DNA from: Tubulanus polymorphus
Lineage: Eukaryota; Nemertea; Palaeonemertea; Tubulaniformes; Tubulanidae
Assembly (NCBI RefSeq): GCF_964204645.1
Contig: NC_134036.1
Location: forward strand, 8,356,704-8,420,703
Direction: 5' to 3'
DNA length: 64,000 nucleotides
The position numbers and the translations under genes are program-made. This document shows, in pieces, positions 10,919-21,770 of the stretch (positions are counted from its first letter, which is position 1; each line of letters opens with the position of its first letter). The notes beneath the pieces are model-generated. The model saw only the letters and a program-made list of their open reading frames with translations. It did no database searches and had not been told where the DNA came from.

Positions 10919-13109
10919 CTTGACGGGTGAAGATGATTGGATCCTATCAATATCTATTGAAACAAATAAGTTTCCCGGTTGGGCAGACGCCGATATCTAC
11001 CGGTAGTGTTCCGGTTCGATATTTCGAGGTTTCTTTGAATTTTGGAGTGATATTGAAATCCGGTAAATACCGGCGGTAGATTGTGAAAACCCATGATATT
11101 CGTATTACTTAATCAATGAAAAGCGTCGGGGCCGCGCCAGGAGTTTTCGCGATTCAAGTAGCGCAATAGCCTACTTCTTCGTGTTTGTCCACCTCAATTT
11201 TCACTCCACCGATTTCTGACAAGGCTCTGTCGCCGTCGGCACTGTGATTGCACTTTCGTACCACCAAAATTTTTTTAGTTCTATATCAGGGAGGTTTGGA
11301 GAATAAAAAAGTCAAAATACGGATATCACATAGGCCTGATTTCATCGAATAAGTCGACCACCTTTCCGTACTAATTACCACCTAAAACCGTCTGAACAAT
11401 TTTGTCACAAATAACATTTTGTTTACAGATATCAGGTGTTCACGTGAACCCGCGGTATCGTCTGCTGTTTTACTTCCGGGTTTTATTTTAGTTTAAAATT
11501 GTATTTCTAGATCGATTTCTATGAAATCTTTAGTTGATTTGGTGTTTGGGAGGAATTTTTATTTGCTCTACAGAAAATTCAGAAAAAATAGGTTCTACCA
11601 AATCGGGTGTATGACTTTGATATGCTAATTAGCCATGTGTTCGAATTGCAAATTCAATCAAATCTTATTCTGCCAAAAAATGTTAAATCCAATTCGCTTT
11701 CCGAGAGCTAATGGTATGCTGCATGGAACAAAGTTGTTTTGAGATGGGTCTTGAAGCTATTGAGGTGAGAGATTACCATCTAGATAGTTCGTGAGAGTTC
11801 CAAAGTTTTGAAGACGCTTCAAGGTAATGTCTTGATATTTGGTTTATACGTGTATCTACCCTAGACACATCTTCAGGCCAAAAACTGGCCCTGTCAGATT
11901 CAAGATGGCCGACTGGCCATTGTTGTTCGCCAAAATCAGCACTTTTTACACATTTTTGAAGTTTTCGAGGGAAATTTTGAAGACACTTTTATCAATAACC
12001 TTGATCATTCGTATATATTTGTATCCCCCAAGGGTTCATCGGAACGAGAAAATTGGGTCGACCGGACTCAAGATGGCCGTCCTGTGACCTTTTTTTGTTC
12101 CCAAAAATGTCAATTTTGGCCTGAATTCTGAGTCCTGTAGCTTCCTAATGGTGTGCCATTTTTCTTTGCAATTTGTAATGGGTATTCTTTGGAAAGGGAT
12201 CTTTCATATCCGAGAGGGTATTTTTGACCAGGCATGTGGAGACCACGAATCGATAATGTATTATACCTATAGAATACCTATAGACCTACGTATTATTATC
12301 CAAGTCCTTACAGCACTTCGATGACCGCATTGTACTTGTCACGTGATTTCAGTAACAACGGAAGCTTTTTCCCTTGCCTCGTTCATTTTACGTGCAAGTC
12401 GCGGTAGGAGCTGTTTGGTAAATTTTGTAATCCCGGAATCATAACGTGTCGTAAGTTTTACCTTTAATTTATTATTATTCTGTGGTCTTCACATTCCGTT
12501 AATACGCATTTCCAGTAAGATTCACAGCTAATTTCAGTTGTTGAATATCATTAGTCATTGAATATTTTCGTCATTTTTGCCGGGTTAAGTAATATACTTT
12601 TGCCGGCTAATTCCGTCGTATTTGTATGCGTTCTGGATTAAATGCGTTTCCAGCGGTGTGTACAAATCGTTCGTTCATACTAAACATTTTCAATTGAATG
12701 TCCATATTCTGGCCAGTGATATGTAACTCGGCCGTTATTTATTCATATTTATCAGCTAGCCTACCACTGATATCGGTTTCGGAGAATTTCCATTTCCGGT
12801 TAAGTTTTTTCGTAGGCCATTTCGGAGCATTTTAGCTCCAACTTATTACTGTATTTGGTATTTACAGAAACCGTGAAGTGAATTATTGTGAATATTGTCG
12901 TCTGGTCGTCTCCAGTCGTGGAGAACTGAATCGAACTCCGCAATAAAAGTGTATTGAAACTGAAATAAATATATATATGTACCAAGAAAGAACTTGTCAC
13001 TCGCGTCATCGGGATATCAGCCGTTACAAGGCAATTATGACGCAATTGGCGGTCATCTTGGGGTCATCAGTACTCATTCGTAGGTGGAAAAAACGTTTTT
13101 CCACATCAT

Positions 13110-13425
13110 ATTGATACTTAAGCATATTTTGCTACCATAATCAATTGGAAAGTTGTAGCTCATGACATGGTCTATGATCTTGGTGAGTTTCAAGCTCATT
13201 GGTTTTTGTATATGGCCACCAGGGGCGTTGAACAATACAATAACGTAGAGTCTCTATATTACATTCGTACCTATGCATATTTTGCTACCACAATCAATTG
13301 CAAAGTTGTAGCTCATGACATGGTCTATGATCTTGGGGAGTTTCAAGCTCATTGTTTTTTGTATATGGCCACCAGTGGCGTTGAACAATACAATAACTTA
13401 GTATTTTTATATTACATTCGTTCCT
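13110..13425 (+). repeat. Tandem duplication, period 153 bp
   Basis: GCATATTTTGCTACCA starts copies at 13,122 and 13,275. Both include GTAGCTCATGACATGGTCTA and TATATGGCCACCAG. The copies differ at scattered bases. The open frame that spans them results from the duplication and is not a gene. Confidence 0.8.
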
Positions 13426-13614
13426 GCTGTCTGTGTTAACACACGATTTTACTATGTAAATGATATTGAGCAGGGAGTGTATATTGATAAATATAACCCA
13501 TCATTTATAAAAAGTAAATCTGACAGGCTGGCCATTGTGCCCCTTGGGGCTCTTGTTATATATTTCATTTAATAATTTAAATTTGTAATTATTATAAACT
13601 GTTTCTATATCGTC

Positions 13615-13658
13615 TACTAGACGTACGTAAGAATCTTGGTAAGAACGTACGTCTAGTA
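13615..13658. repeat. Palindrome B with adjacent TATA-like sequence
   Basis: Perfect 14-bp arms TACTAGACGTACGT (13615-13628) and complement (13645-13658) enclose AAGAATCTTGGTAAGA. ACATAGATATATAAAT follows. It is related to palindromes A and C. Confidence 0.75.
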
Positions 13659-13701
13659 CATAGATATATAAATAGTTTCAGAATAATTATTCTAAATTTA
13701 C

Positions 13702-13816
<115 letters not shown>

Positions 13817-13928
13817 ACCCCTGTGTAAACATAAATTATAAGCATAGTTTTAATATATAATTTATTCATTATAATATATTTCATTTAATAATTCATATTT
13901 ATCATTTTTATAAAATAAGGTTTAAGGA

Positions 13929-14014
13929 TCTATGTACGAGAGATACGAGAAAGAAACCAAGATTCTTACTTTCTTGGCAAGAATCTTGGTTTCTTACTCG
14001 TACGACTAGTACAT
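13929..14014. repeat. Palindrome C with adjacent TATA-like sequence
   Basis: Perfect 17-bp arms AAGAAACCAAGATTCTT (13951-13967) and complement (13979-13995) sit inside imperfect outer arms (TATGTACGAG and CTCGTACGACTAGTACATA). ACATACATATATAAAT follows. The minus-strand ATPase gene ends about 90 bp to the right. Confidence 0.75.
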
Positions 14015-14100
14015 ACATATATAAATAATATATTTTAAAAAGGGGGGTTTTAGGTATTAAGGTATCTAATACGTACCTAATACGTATCAAATACATAAAT

Positions 14101-14705
14101 GCTTAAAATACCTTGTTTTATAAATTCGTATTCATAAGGAAATTGTAGTCTCAGAAGTAATTTTGAACGTTTATTACTTTTTAATTTATTCATATATTCA
14201 TCATGTAAGTCAGTAGGTATAATTTGATTTTCTTCCAATGATTGTTGCATCGATTATTATTTTTATTGTAGAATAAAACTAGAAATCTAATGTTTTCTCT
14301 AAAGTCTTTAACAATTGAATTATATTTTTGATTTAAAACCCATGTTGTTATCCCAAAATGTCTCCCAGAGAAAGCTAAATAACATAACTCACTTTCTCTA
14401 ATTTTTGAATGATGTAAATTAGCACAATCATCTATGATAAATAATGTATTTGAACCTTTATAAATATCAATTGCTATTTGAATACAATTATCTAAATTTT
14501 CTTTTACTGCTTTAGGATGTAATATAATAAACTTTTTTATCTTAACTATATCTCTATTATATGTTTTATTCAGTTCATAAGTGTGGCAGAATGATATTAT
14601 ATCATGAAAATGATTTTTATAAATAGTTTCTAACAAATCTAATATGAAATGTGTTTTACCGCACTTGGTTACTCCAGTAACTAAAATATTATGTGGTTCA
14701 AACAT
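14101..14705 (-). pseudogene. FtsK/HerA-type genome-packaging ATPase, frameshifted near its C-terminus
   Basis: Minus-strand ATG at 14705-14703. A Walker A motif GVTKCGKTH occupies residues 11-19 and a Walker B-type TLFIIDDC residues 87-94, with a following Arg/Gly-containing segment (SGRHFGITTWVLNQ) expected in this fold. This is the packaging ATPase of the FtsK/HerA (A32-like) superfamily that Polinton-type elements carry to pump DNA into capsids. The main frame stops at 14190. The natural C-terminal sequence continues in a second frame from about 14255 to about 14101, so one frameshift has occurred. The gene sits 19 bp downstream of the integrase stop on the same strand. It is the best-preserved catalytic gene in the element. 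Confidence 0.75.
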
Positions 14706-14723
14706 AAATAAATCTTTATTAAT

Positions 14724-15846
14724 TTATTCTTTTAATTTTGCTAGATGAAATCCATTCATTAAATTTATCATCATAACCTTTATATTTCACCAGAGAATAC
14801 TTTTATCCTTAAAGAGTTTTTGTTTTTAATACTTTTTCTATTTGGTATTCTATTTCATCTGGATTTGGTATAAGTGATAATTCTTGTTCATAAAATATAA
14901 CCTAATATTTCTTTTAAATCTTTTAATTTATAAACAAAAGGTTTAGTTAATATTATCTTTTTGATTTTAAATATTTCTTCAGTTAAATTAGGAGTATAAC
15001 CTTTATAAAATGTATTTTCTATATTTAGATATTCTAACATGTAGGCCTATCTTAAATTTAGGTTCTCCAAAATCATGTGTAACAAACGCCCCATATAAAT
15101 TATTTAAACTATTTCTGAATTTTTTTCCTTTCTAGCATTTATTGGTTTCATATTTACAGAACTATGTTTAGAATTATTATAACCTTTCACTAAATCATCT
15201 AATACATCGATATATTTATATGTTTCATTAGCAGTAAAATATTTCCACATACTAGTTTTCAATGTTTTATTAAACCTTTCTATAATAGATGATTTTTTAT
15301 CTGAGTGTGTTGAAAAATATTCTACATCGTTATCAGATAATAATTTTTAAAATGTTTATTATAAAATTCCATACATTCATCAAATTGTATCTTACCTGGA
15401 ATAGCTTCTTTAAATATATTTTAAAAGCATTTGTTACTTCTATACCAGTTTTATTTTTGATTGGAATACTCCATGCGTATCTACTGAATATATCTATAAC
15501 ATTTAATATCCAGAAATATCCTTTGTTGTATTACTCTAATTTCTTCGTGTCTATTAAATCTGCTTGCCATTGTTGATCAATATATGAAACCATAACTTTT
15601 CTTGTTAAATAATTTTTATCCATTTTTTAATGGATTTGATATGTTGGTTGATTTTGTAACCATAATCTTAGTTCACTATATTTTGTATTTTCTTTATCAG
15701 ATTTAATTTTATCCCATAATTCAGTAACGCTAGAATATGATACTTCACTCTCTGGGTTATAATATAAATCTCTTAAATATTGTTGTTTTTCATCTTATTT
15801 TAATCCATTGATAATAATCTTGATTTAGTTTCGTTGATTTTGTCAT
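14724..15846 (-). pseudogene. Retroviral-type (DDE) integrase with chromodomain-like tail, multiply frameshifted
   Basis: Read on the minus strand from ATG 15846-15844 to TAA 14726-14724, about 370 codons with at least three frameshifts and one nonsense codon. Order: an N-terminal helical region with the YLRDLYYNP motif near 15,770; a catalytic core with the first Asp in QADLID (near 15,565), the second Asp in SDND (near 15,335) and the Glu in IIERFNKT (near 15,285); an SH3-like region; and a degenerate chromodomain near 14,740-14,830 (YQIEKVL then a Trp-rich segment). This layout is that of Polinton/Maverick integrases, which catalyse element insertion and give 6-bp target duplications. All three catalytic residues remain visible but in different frames, so the gene is dead. 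It overlaps the 3' end of the preceding small gene. Confidence 0.8.
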
Positions 15847-16161
15847 TTGATTTATTTTCTGGTATAATAGGCTTATCATCGGGATCATTATTATTAGATT
15901 TATACTTATATTCATATATTACACCAGAGAATATAATAACTGTTACTAATCCAATTGTAATATATAATTTATTATTACTTCCAGCATTAGAAGAATCAGA
16001 TGGATTATCATTCGAATCAATATCAGATAATTTCTGTGATTCATTTATATCAGTTAATTTCTTTTTTTAGCTTTTTTTAACTCAGAAGATCTTTTACCCA
16101 ATTCCCTTGCCCATTTAATTTGTTTTTCGGATCCGGGTTTCTCCTTAATATCATCACTCAT
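15800..16161 (-). pseudogene. Small single-pass membrane protein of the virus-like element, frameshifted
   Basis: Minus-strand ATG 16161-16159 overlaps the stop of the preceding gene (AAATGAGTGA) and follows AACTAAAATAA, a copy of the gene-start motif. About 120 codons. The first 35 residues are basic (Lys/Glu/Ser-rich). A run of A residues near 16,060 has lost or gained one base. After it come an Asp/Ser-rich linker, a hydrophobic segment (LYITIGLVTVIIFSGVIYEY) and a charged tail ending at 15800. Family unknown. Confidence 0.45.
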
Positions 16162-16708
16162 TTATTTTAGTTAATTTTTGTTCTGATTCAATATCTTCTG
16201 ATATATTTTTATCTTTGTATTCTATAGGTTTGATGTTAGAAAATGTTATAACTCCAGTAGAAATTAATGTCATTATTCCTCCTAATTGAAATGAAGTGTA
16301 TCCAACCCATTTCTGTAGTTCTGTCATTACTAAGTAGTCATTTTTTAAATCACTATATAATCTATTTTCATCATCAATTGGTATTACTCGGTTACATAAT
16401 TCAGAGTAACATTTTACTATTCCATCACTTATAGAGTCGTTTATTCTAGCTAATCTAGCTTCTTCATACATTTTGAAATGTTTTATTACGTTATCTGGTT
16501 TCATGTTATCTAATTCTTGAAAAGTTATAATTCTATTTAAGAACTCCTTAGATTTTCCACCAGCAATCAGTTCTAGATGGTGCTAACATGTTAAATAGTA
16601 TTCATAATCAATATCATAATTTTGAATACAATTAGAAGCAACTGTATCATTATTGCCAGTAATGCCCAAATCCTCAATTGTCTTTTCAATATAAGATTTC
16701 TTTGACAT
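16154..16708 (-). pseudogene. Membrane-associated virus-like protein with one nonsense codon
   Basis: Starts at ATG 16708-16706, directly after TTTTTTGCTAAAATAA, and reads in one frame to TGA 16156-16154, broken only by TAG at 16585-16583. About 184 codons. Mostly helical and charged, with one hydrophobic segment near the C-terminus (FQLGGIMTLISTGVITF). It is the first gene of the minus-strand block and the outermost gene on this side of the element. The family is not recognised. Confidence 0.5.
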
Positions 16709-16725
16709 TTATTTTAGCAAAAAAG
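16706..16725 (-). promoter_or_regulatory. Viral gene-start motif on the minus strand
   Basis: Read on the minus strand: TTTTTTGCTAAAATAAATG, ending in the start codon. It matches the plus-strand copies at 173-193 and 7894-7913 and so shows that the signal is used on both strands. Confidence 0.5.
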
Positions 16726-17060
16726 CGTAGAAATATTATACTTATTCTTCAAATGATACTACTAGTTAAAGTTAAAGAATTTTCTATACTAGCTTAGTTA
16801 ATTAAGTTAAAGAATTTCTATTCGAATCTTATCAAAATATTAAGTATTCCCTTTTTGAAAAGAAATAATAGATTTTGAATAAAAATATAATAGAATTCAC
16901 TATATAGTTGAAGTTATTGTTTTTTTAATACTTTTTTTTTAAATTAGGATTTAGATTTAGATCTCACTACTATTGTCTATCTATAGGAGCGGTAACTATA
17001 ACTGTCCAGATAAGGTCACTCAATAATTTGAAATTTTTTTGTAATTAGCTTCGTCTTATT
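16726..17060. other. AT-rich right flank of the virus-like element; no gene
   Basis: The composition stays viral (very AT-rich) to about 16,950. Short direct repeats occur (AGTTAAAGTTAAAGAATTT near 16,765 and AAGTTAAAGAATTTCT near 16,803). The right terminus of the element, with its terminal inverted repeat, should lie here or just beyond, but the matching left end is outside the window, so I cannot place it. Confidence 0.35.
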
Positions 17061-17108
17061 CTATATAAATACCAGTATGATATGTAATTTTAATCACTTG
17101 CACCATGC

Positions 17109-17137
17109 CTGAAGAGGGGATAATTTAACTCCCGAAA
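17109..17137 (+). ncRNA. Hammerhead-ribozyme-like core
   Basis: CTGAAGA (17109-17115) is followed by a stem GGGA...TCCC (17117-17120 with 17130-17133) and then GAAA (17134-17137). This is the order of a hammerhead catalytic core: CUGANGA, stem II, GAAA. ATAAATATA follows. Such motifs occur at the ends of Penelope-like and other small retroelements. Stems I and III were not resolved, so activity is not claimed. Confidence 0.35.
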
Positions 17138-17453
17138 ACGTTCGCTTTAATAAATATATATTACGCATTAGAAAATGATTTGTACCTTTTTTTGCATCTT
17201 TGAATTACCTAGACTCTCTACCTAAGATCTAATGATGAAGAAAAACGTTTTGCAATACTGGCGCGGTATGTGGTCGAATGGTCGCCATTAAGACCGCCTA
17301 CCCATAGATTTCGCACAGATAATTCCGTCTAAAAATTAATTATAAAGACACTATTTTTTTTTTTGTACAGAGAATTCATTAATAATACTGCAAGTTGTAT
17401 TAATGATTGAAATAAAGAAGTTTATATCCTGATTTTAAATACACAATTTTAAG

Positions 17454-17459
17454 TTTATT
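17454..17459 (-). terminator. Polyadenylation signal AATAAA
   Basis: Minus-strand AATAAA lies 31 bases past the TAA at 17490. It supports reading the exon at 17490-17646 as terminal. Confidence 0.4.
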
Positions 17460-17489
17460 CCTATTTCTTCATTTTCTTTTCATTTGGAC

Positions 17490-17646
17490 TTACTCGTGCA
17501 TAGGTTCTTCACCACCAATTGGACCAGAGTCAAATGCAGTTGCCATTATTTCTGAGAGTTCGTGGAACTCTTTGCAGCATACACATTCACGGGGAGTTTG
17601 CATTGGGGAGCAAACATACATGCCAGTGCTGGTTCTACATGAGCAC
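17490..17646 (-). CDS. Exon of a cysteine-rich P2X7-type intracellular-domain protein (partial gene)
   Basis: On the minus strand a T-rich tract ending in TTTTAG (AG at 17648-17647) precedes an open exon of 51 codons ending in TAA 17492-17490. The exon begins with C-x-C and then shows C-x-PM-x-T-x2-EC-x-CC-x-E. This cysteine spacing matches the zinc-binding ballast domain at the C-terminus of P2X7 receptors, which also occurs in stand-alone proteins that are multiplied in many marine invertebrates. The end is ambiguous. The stop overlaps a perfect donor (GAGTAAGT), so the exon may instead splice onward; a downstream AATAAA favours the terminal reading. No upstream exon was found in the window, so it may be a solitary duplicated exon. 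Confidence 0.5.
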
Positions 17647-17745
17647 CTAAAATTTAAAAAAATTGAAAGTAATTTCTTTAGACTGGCTGGAACATTGTGA
17701 GAGATTTTGACCTCTGGATCAGATTGAAGTTTCTAGGGAGCACTT

Positions 17746-18886
17746 CGTTTCTGTCGGTGTTTTCATATCGCGGAAAGACGGAATCGCGGAATTTTCCATA
17801 AACGCGGAATTTCTTCATTTTTACTTTAAATAGTAAACGGGTTTCCCCACGGGGATACCCACTGTCGGACAGGGCACGGGACCGATCGATGCAACGAGTT
17901 AGGTTCGAATCCCATTATTTGCAGGCAATTTTATATGGAATTATTATATTACGATACTGTTTACTGGCTGCCACCTGTAGAAGAAGTCAGAATCAAGTGG
18001 GGTGAAAGAGACCAGGCACCTAATGTCTATTTCTACTAGGCAAACTTCGGTTATCGAACTTCAGAAACGAATATTATCAGATGAATATTGAGCACGTTCG
18101 CGGTGTCGGACCGTAGTTGTAGATGGTTGCAAACATGAAATCCTACGACCAAACAAGTACCGGTTCAAATTCCTTTGAAATTATTATAATTTTACGGCCG
18201 TCCAGTACCGGTAACAATAAGATTCTTTTGATCAAAATAATCAGCATAGGAACATATATGTTATATCAGTCACAAAGTAAACATTAAAAAAGAAACCATT
18301 TTATAATCTTTCATTTCATTTAATTCTAAAAGATAAACCACATTCGCTTATAACAACAATGTAGACACACAACACGCATGGACAATCCTAAGCCAGAATG
18401 AAATATACATAATGTCTATTTATTTTCGTCTGACATCGATCCAGTTCCACAGTTGTGAGTTAACTCTGAGTTACTTAGTATCAATTTATTTCCAATGTTT
18501 TAAATCCAGAGACCAGAGTCAAATCTTAACTCGGAACTGAGTCCTGGAGAATGACCCATGGTGTCATCACAAATCCTACGTTTACGTACCATCGATTTGT
18601 ATTCCTTCAGTTAATGCAGCGATACTCTGTATCACTGAATTCGCAAAGCACGTATTGCCTAGGTTCTCCATTATTTGGAACAGTATCGTTAAGTTGTTGA
18701 CTGGCGATATAATAAATTATCAAATACTAATTCCCGGTGTTGAAAACCTGGGTCCGGTGCCCTGTCCGACAGTGGGTATCCCCGTGGGAAAACCCGTTTA
18801 CTATTTATAGTAAAAATGAAGAAATTCCGCGTTTTTGGAAAATTCCGCGATTCCGTCTTTCCGCGATATGACAACACCGCGTTTCT
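17746..18886. mobile_element. Inverted-repeat element of about 1.14 kb
   Basis: Arms of about 135 bp (17746-17881 and 18753-18886) are inverted copies sharing, for example, ATCGCGGAAAGACGGAATCG and ACAGGGCAC. The centre is non-coding and includes a B-box match (GGTTCGAATCC, 17902-17912). There is no transposase, so this is a foldback or MITE-type element. Confidence 0.65.
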
Positions 18887-18893
18887 GTGGCAG

Positions 18894-20388
18894 TGTCCCT
18901 GCTGGCATTTTACCGGTACTAAATAAATTTAATTTGCATTGAATTGAATATAAGTTACGCGAAATTTACCAACAAAAGCCGCGCAGTAACAATTCTTAAT
19001 GGAAAGTTGTATCTTCCTTATCTTATAAATTTACACTTCATGATATCTAATTTCACCACGATTTAAAACTACTGAACCGGTGCCCTTCTTGTCGGTGTTG
19101 TGTAGGTAGGCCTCAAAGATTTAGAGAATTAGAAACAAACTAATAAACCAATGAACCCAGAAATGGTCGTCGAAGTATTCATATTATTCATCTTACTATA
19201 TTTGCTATTGTGTTGTGTTTATTTTGTTCATTCGAACAACTTACCAATCCGTATTGTCTGCCCTTTGTTCAAATTCTTCTACGCCGCCGTCGTCGTCACT
19301 ACTACTATTGTCGTCAGATGAACTTGATTCACTTTGTCGTCAGAATTATGTCTTTTGACTGGTTCGAACATGTGTGGTTGAATATTATAATCAGTGAATT
19401 CAAAATCACTGAACCCATCGTCCGACATTTGAGGTCTTTTGTTAAAAAGCTTTTGTTAGGAACAACGACAATGACTAAGATACAATGAATGGCACTATAT
19501 GTTGTTTAGCACCAATCACGTCATAATCCACGCCATCTTCCGGTTGAAGTTAGGAACTAACACAGCTATTTTTAGCAGAAAATCGGAGGCTTGAAGACAA
19601 GTTTAAAACCATTTTCTTTACTGACAAACTTATTTTTGACGTGTAAAATTTATATTTTCATGAATATTGAACATATACCTAACGTTGATAAAGAAACTAT
19701 GGGAAGTCAGGATGATGGCATGTGCTCTTAAACAGTTTTCTACTCTACTGCCCTTGTGACAAGCTTTGTTTTCACAAGGTTGAGTTGTAAAATAGATACA
19801 GTTAGTGACCGGGACTCGTCATTGTGAGGGTTTACAACTTGATATTACAACTATACAAAAACCGTCGATCCTTTATTTTCCCTTGTGTAGCAATCGGACT
19901 TTTCAGGATTCCCAGAATGCTCCTCGAACACGAACTGAAATATCCCACAAAATCCATAGTACCAACTCGCACCTATCCGCAAATAAATCGTTTAGTCGTT
20001 TATTTGGCGCGTTTGTAAGGTTATATGCCGTAAAGCATTAATTTCTTCGGACCATTCTGGGAATCATTTTGATACAAACAGAAAACGTATTATAAATTTG
20101 AAATGCGTTTAACGTGGAAATGAAAAAAAATCATTAGGAGTTTTTTACTGCCGACGAACCATGAACAAACCGATAATTGATTTTTTACTCGCAGTTTTAT
20201 TGAATTTAATAATAACACGCGATTTAACGAGTTACAGATGTAAATTCGATTGTTAAATTCGAGTTGTTTCTTTACGGGCTCGACCTAGTGAGGCAGAAAC
20301 CTGACTGTGGGTCAGTTTCATAATCGGATATTTCCCAAACCCCCGCAGATATATCCCGTTATGAGCCCTTATCTCATTTCAACAACGA
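18894..20388. other. Non-coding stretch; 3' flank of a knottin mature exon at its right end
   Basis: No gene is supported. From about 20,150 the sequence is homologous to 40,540-40,760, the 3' untranslated region and flank of the knottin locus on the minus strand there. It includes an AATAAA on the minus strand in CAATAAAACTGCGAGTA, near 20,190-20,206. Confidence 0.5.
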
Positions 20389-20492
20389 TTAGGAACACAT
20401 CCCACCATTACAGTTGTTGTCGCAACAATCACTATCATCGTTACACAATATGGACTGGTTTATGCACTCGTTATATCCTAACTCGTTATATC
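20389..20492 (-). CDS. Knottin-like cysteine-rich peptide, mature-peptide exon only (locus E)
   Basis: On the minus strand TTTCAG (ending 20493) precedes a phase-1 exon of 34 codons ending in TAA 20391-20389. The six cysteines are spaced C-x6-C-x5-CC-x3-C-x4-C, identical to the loci at 31.9, 40.8 and 54.3 kb, as in inhibitor-cystine-knot peptides. The 3' untranslated sequence is also shared with the other loci (TCCGATTATGAAACTGA). The exon starts with a 15-bp near-duplication (GGATATAACGAGTTA, then GGATATAACGAGTGC), so the region before the first cysteine is longer than in its relatives, and a second potential acceptor (TTAG) lies inside it. I did not find a matching signal-peptide exon upstream (20.5-27 kb), so the locus may be incomplete. 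The exact role of the peptide is unknown. Confidence 0.6.
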
Positions 20493-20699
20493 CTGAAATT
20501 AAAAACGGAACGTAAGTGAAACACTTATTTTACTTTGAAATAAACCATTTTACAGTTGCTAGCCGCCATTTTGTTAGGGTACTTTTGTCCCGTATTGTTG
20601 GGTCATTTTTTTCTCTTTTTTAAAAACTATCCGTGATGTGTATTGTATCATATTTCATCTGTCCATGGATGGATTTTGACAACTTCAGCAACATATATA

Positions 20700-20836
<137 letters not shown>

Positions 20837-21469
20837 TTCATAACATGGCTTACCTTAGTCACTTCTTCCAATGTATTTTCTTTTCCAAATGAAATCGTTC
20901 TCTCGAGCCAGGAGAGTCGACTCATGAATAAAATATATTTCGCGCAATATTCTATGTGTTTCAAATACAAATTGAAAGTATGCTAATAATTGCCCAGCTT
21001 GATATTGATTGAAACTTTGATCGATATTTTGTTTATTTAGGGAAACTGCAGTAAACCTTTTTTTATGTGCATGTGTTATCGTGAAAGCGGGCAGATTTCA
21101 AATTCGTTTCAAAAAGTTCAGTTCATGTCCACCAGTTCTAATATGCAGCTTATTGCTGCACCGAAATTTGTTTGGCTTTGTTTCACACAGTTGGTTGGTA
21201 TAGAAACGTAGATACCACACTGACAGGAGTATGTTTGTTAATCGGGGTTTCAATCGTGATTTCGATGATTTTCGTCTCTAATGATTACATGCCCCGCTAT
21301 TTGGTTTATACGTGACGGCTGTCATCTGCAATAGATTGTGCAAATAACTGTATTAAAATTGTTGAATATGAGTTAATTATGAAGAATTGGAAATTTTAAC
21401 TACAATTATAAGTAGAAATGAATCGCAAATTTACAGTTTTGCCACTGCAGTTCTACTTTTAGCTGAATC

Positions 21470-21770
21470 AATACGCACCCGTCACTCCATCGATATTCAT
21501 TGAAACTCATATCGATATTTTGGTAAGCTGTATCACTACGCACCCAGTAGGCACAATCGATGCACGTGCATCACTATTTACTCCTAGAGAGTCGATCATA
21601 CGTACATTGTTTTTCATTGGTTTCATAGGAAACCATTATATTTAATGAGCTGTCACTGATATTAGGTTTTCCTATACTATTTTATCATTTTCGCTGATGT
21701 ACTACGCGCGTATAGAACACACCATTCTGACTTGTAATGCACCGGCCTTACGTCTATGATTGTAAAGCGA
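21470..21770 (+). repeat. Dispersed repeat family R1, copy 1
   Basis: Shares a series of phrases with 25,120-25,390, 43,050-43,330 and 55,330-55,560: a GATTGAAACT/ATCGAT block, CACTATTTACTC, GATGAGCTGTCG-like, and GATGTACT...ATAGAACRC. No coding capacity. Probably an old non-autonomous transposon. Confidence 0.5.

Larger units (their letters stand above)
10407..13555. mobile_element. About 3.15 kb of foreign DNA inserted between palindromes A and B
   Basis: Around palindromes A and B the viral flank reads ATATAATTTATTCATT and then ATATTTCATTTAATAATT. Between B and C these two phrases sit next to each other (13,852-13,896). Between A and B they are separated by 10,407-13,555, which is much less AT-rich. 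The simplest reading is an insertion into one unit of a repeated intergenic block. The left 60 bp (CAGCC..., ACAAATGGAGCGAATTTAAA) recurs at 37,463-37,520. The interior shows no gene. It holds a tRNA-like scrap at 10,898-10,918 and a 153-bp tandem duplication at 13,110-13,425. The exact ends and any target duplication are unclear. Confidence 0.5.

Noticed and set aside
13167-13439. 90-codon open frame with an internal repeat
   Set aside because: It arises from the 153-bp tandem duplication; both halves would have to be coding by chance and no family is recognised.
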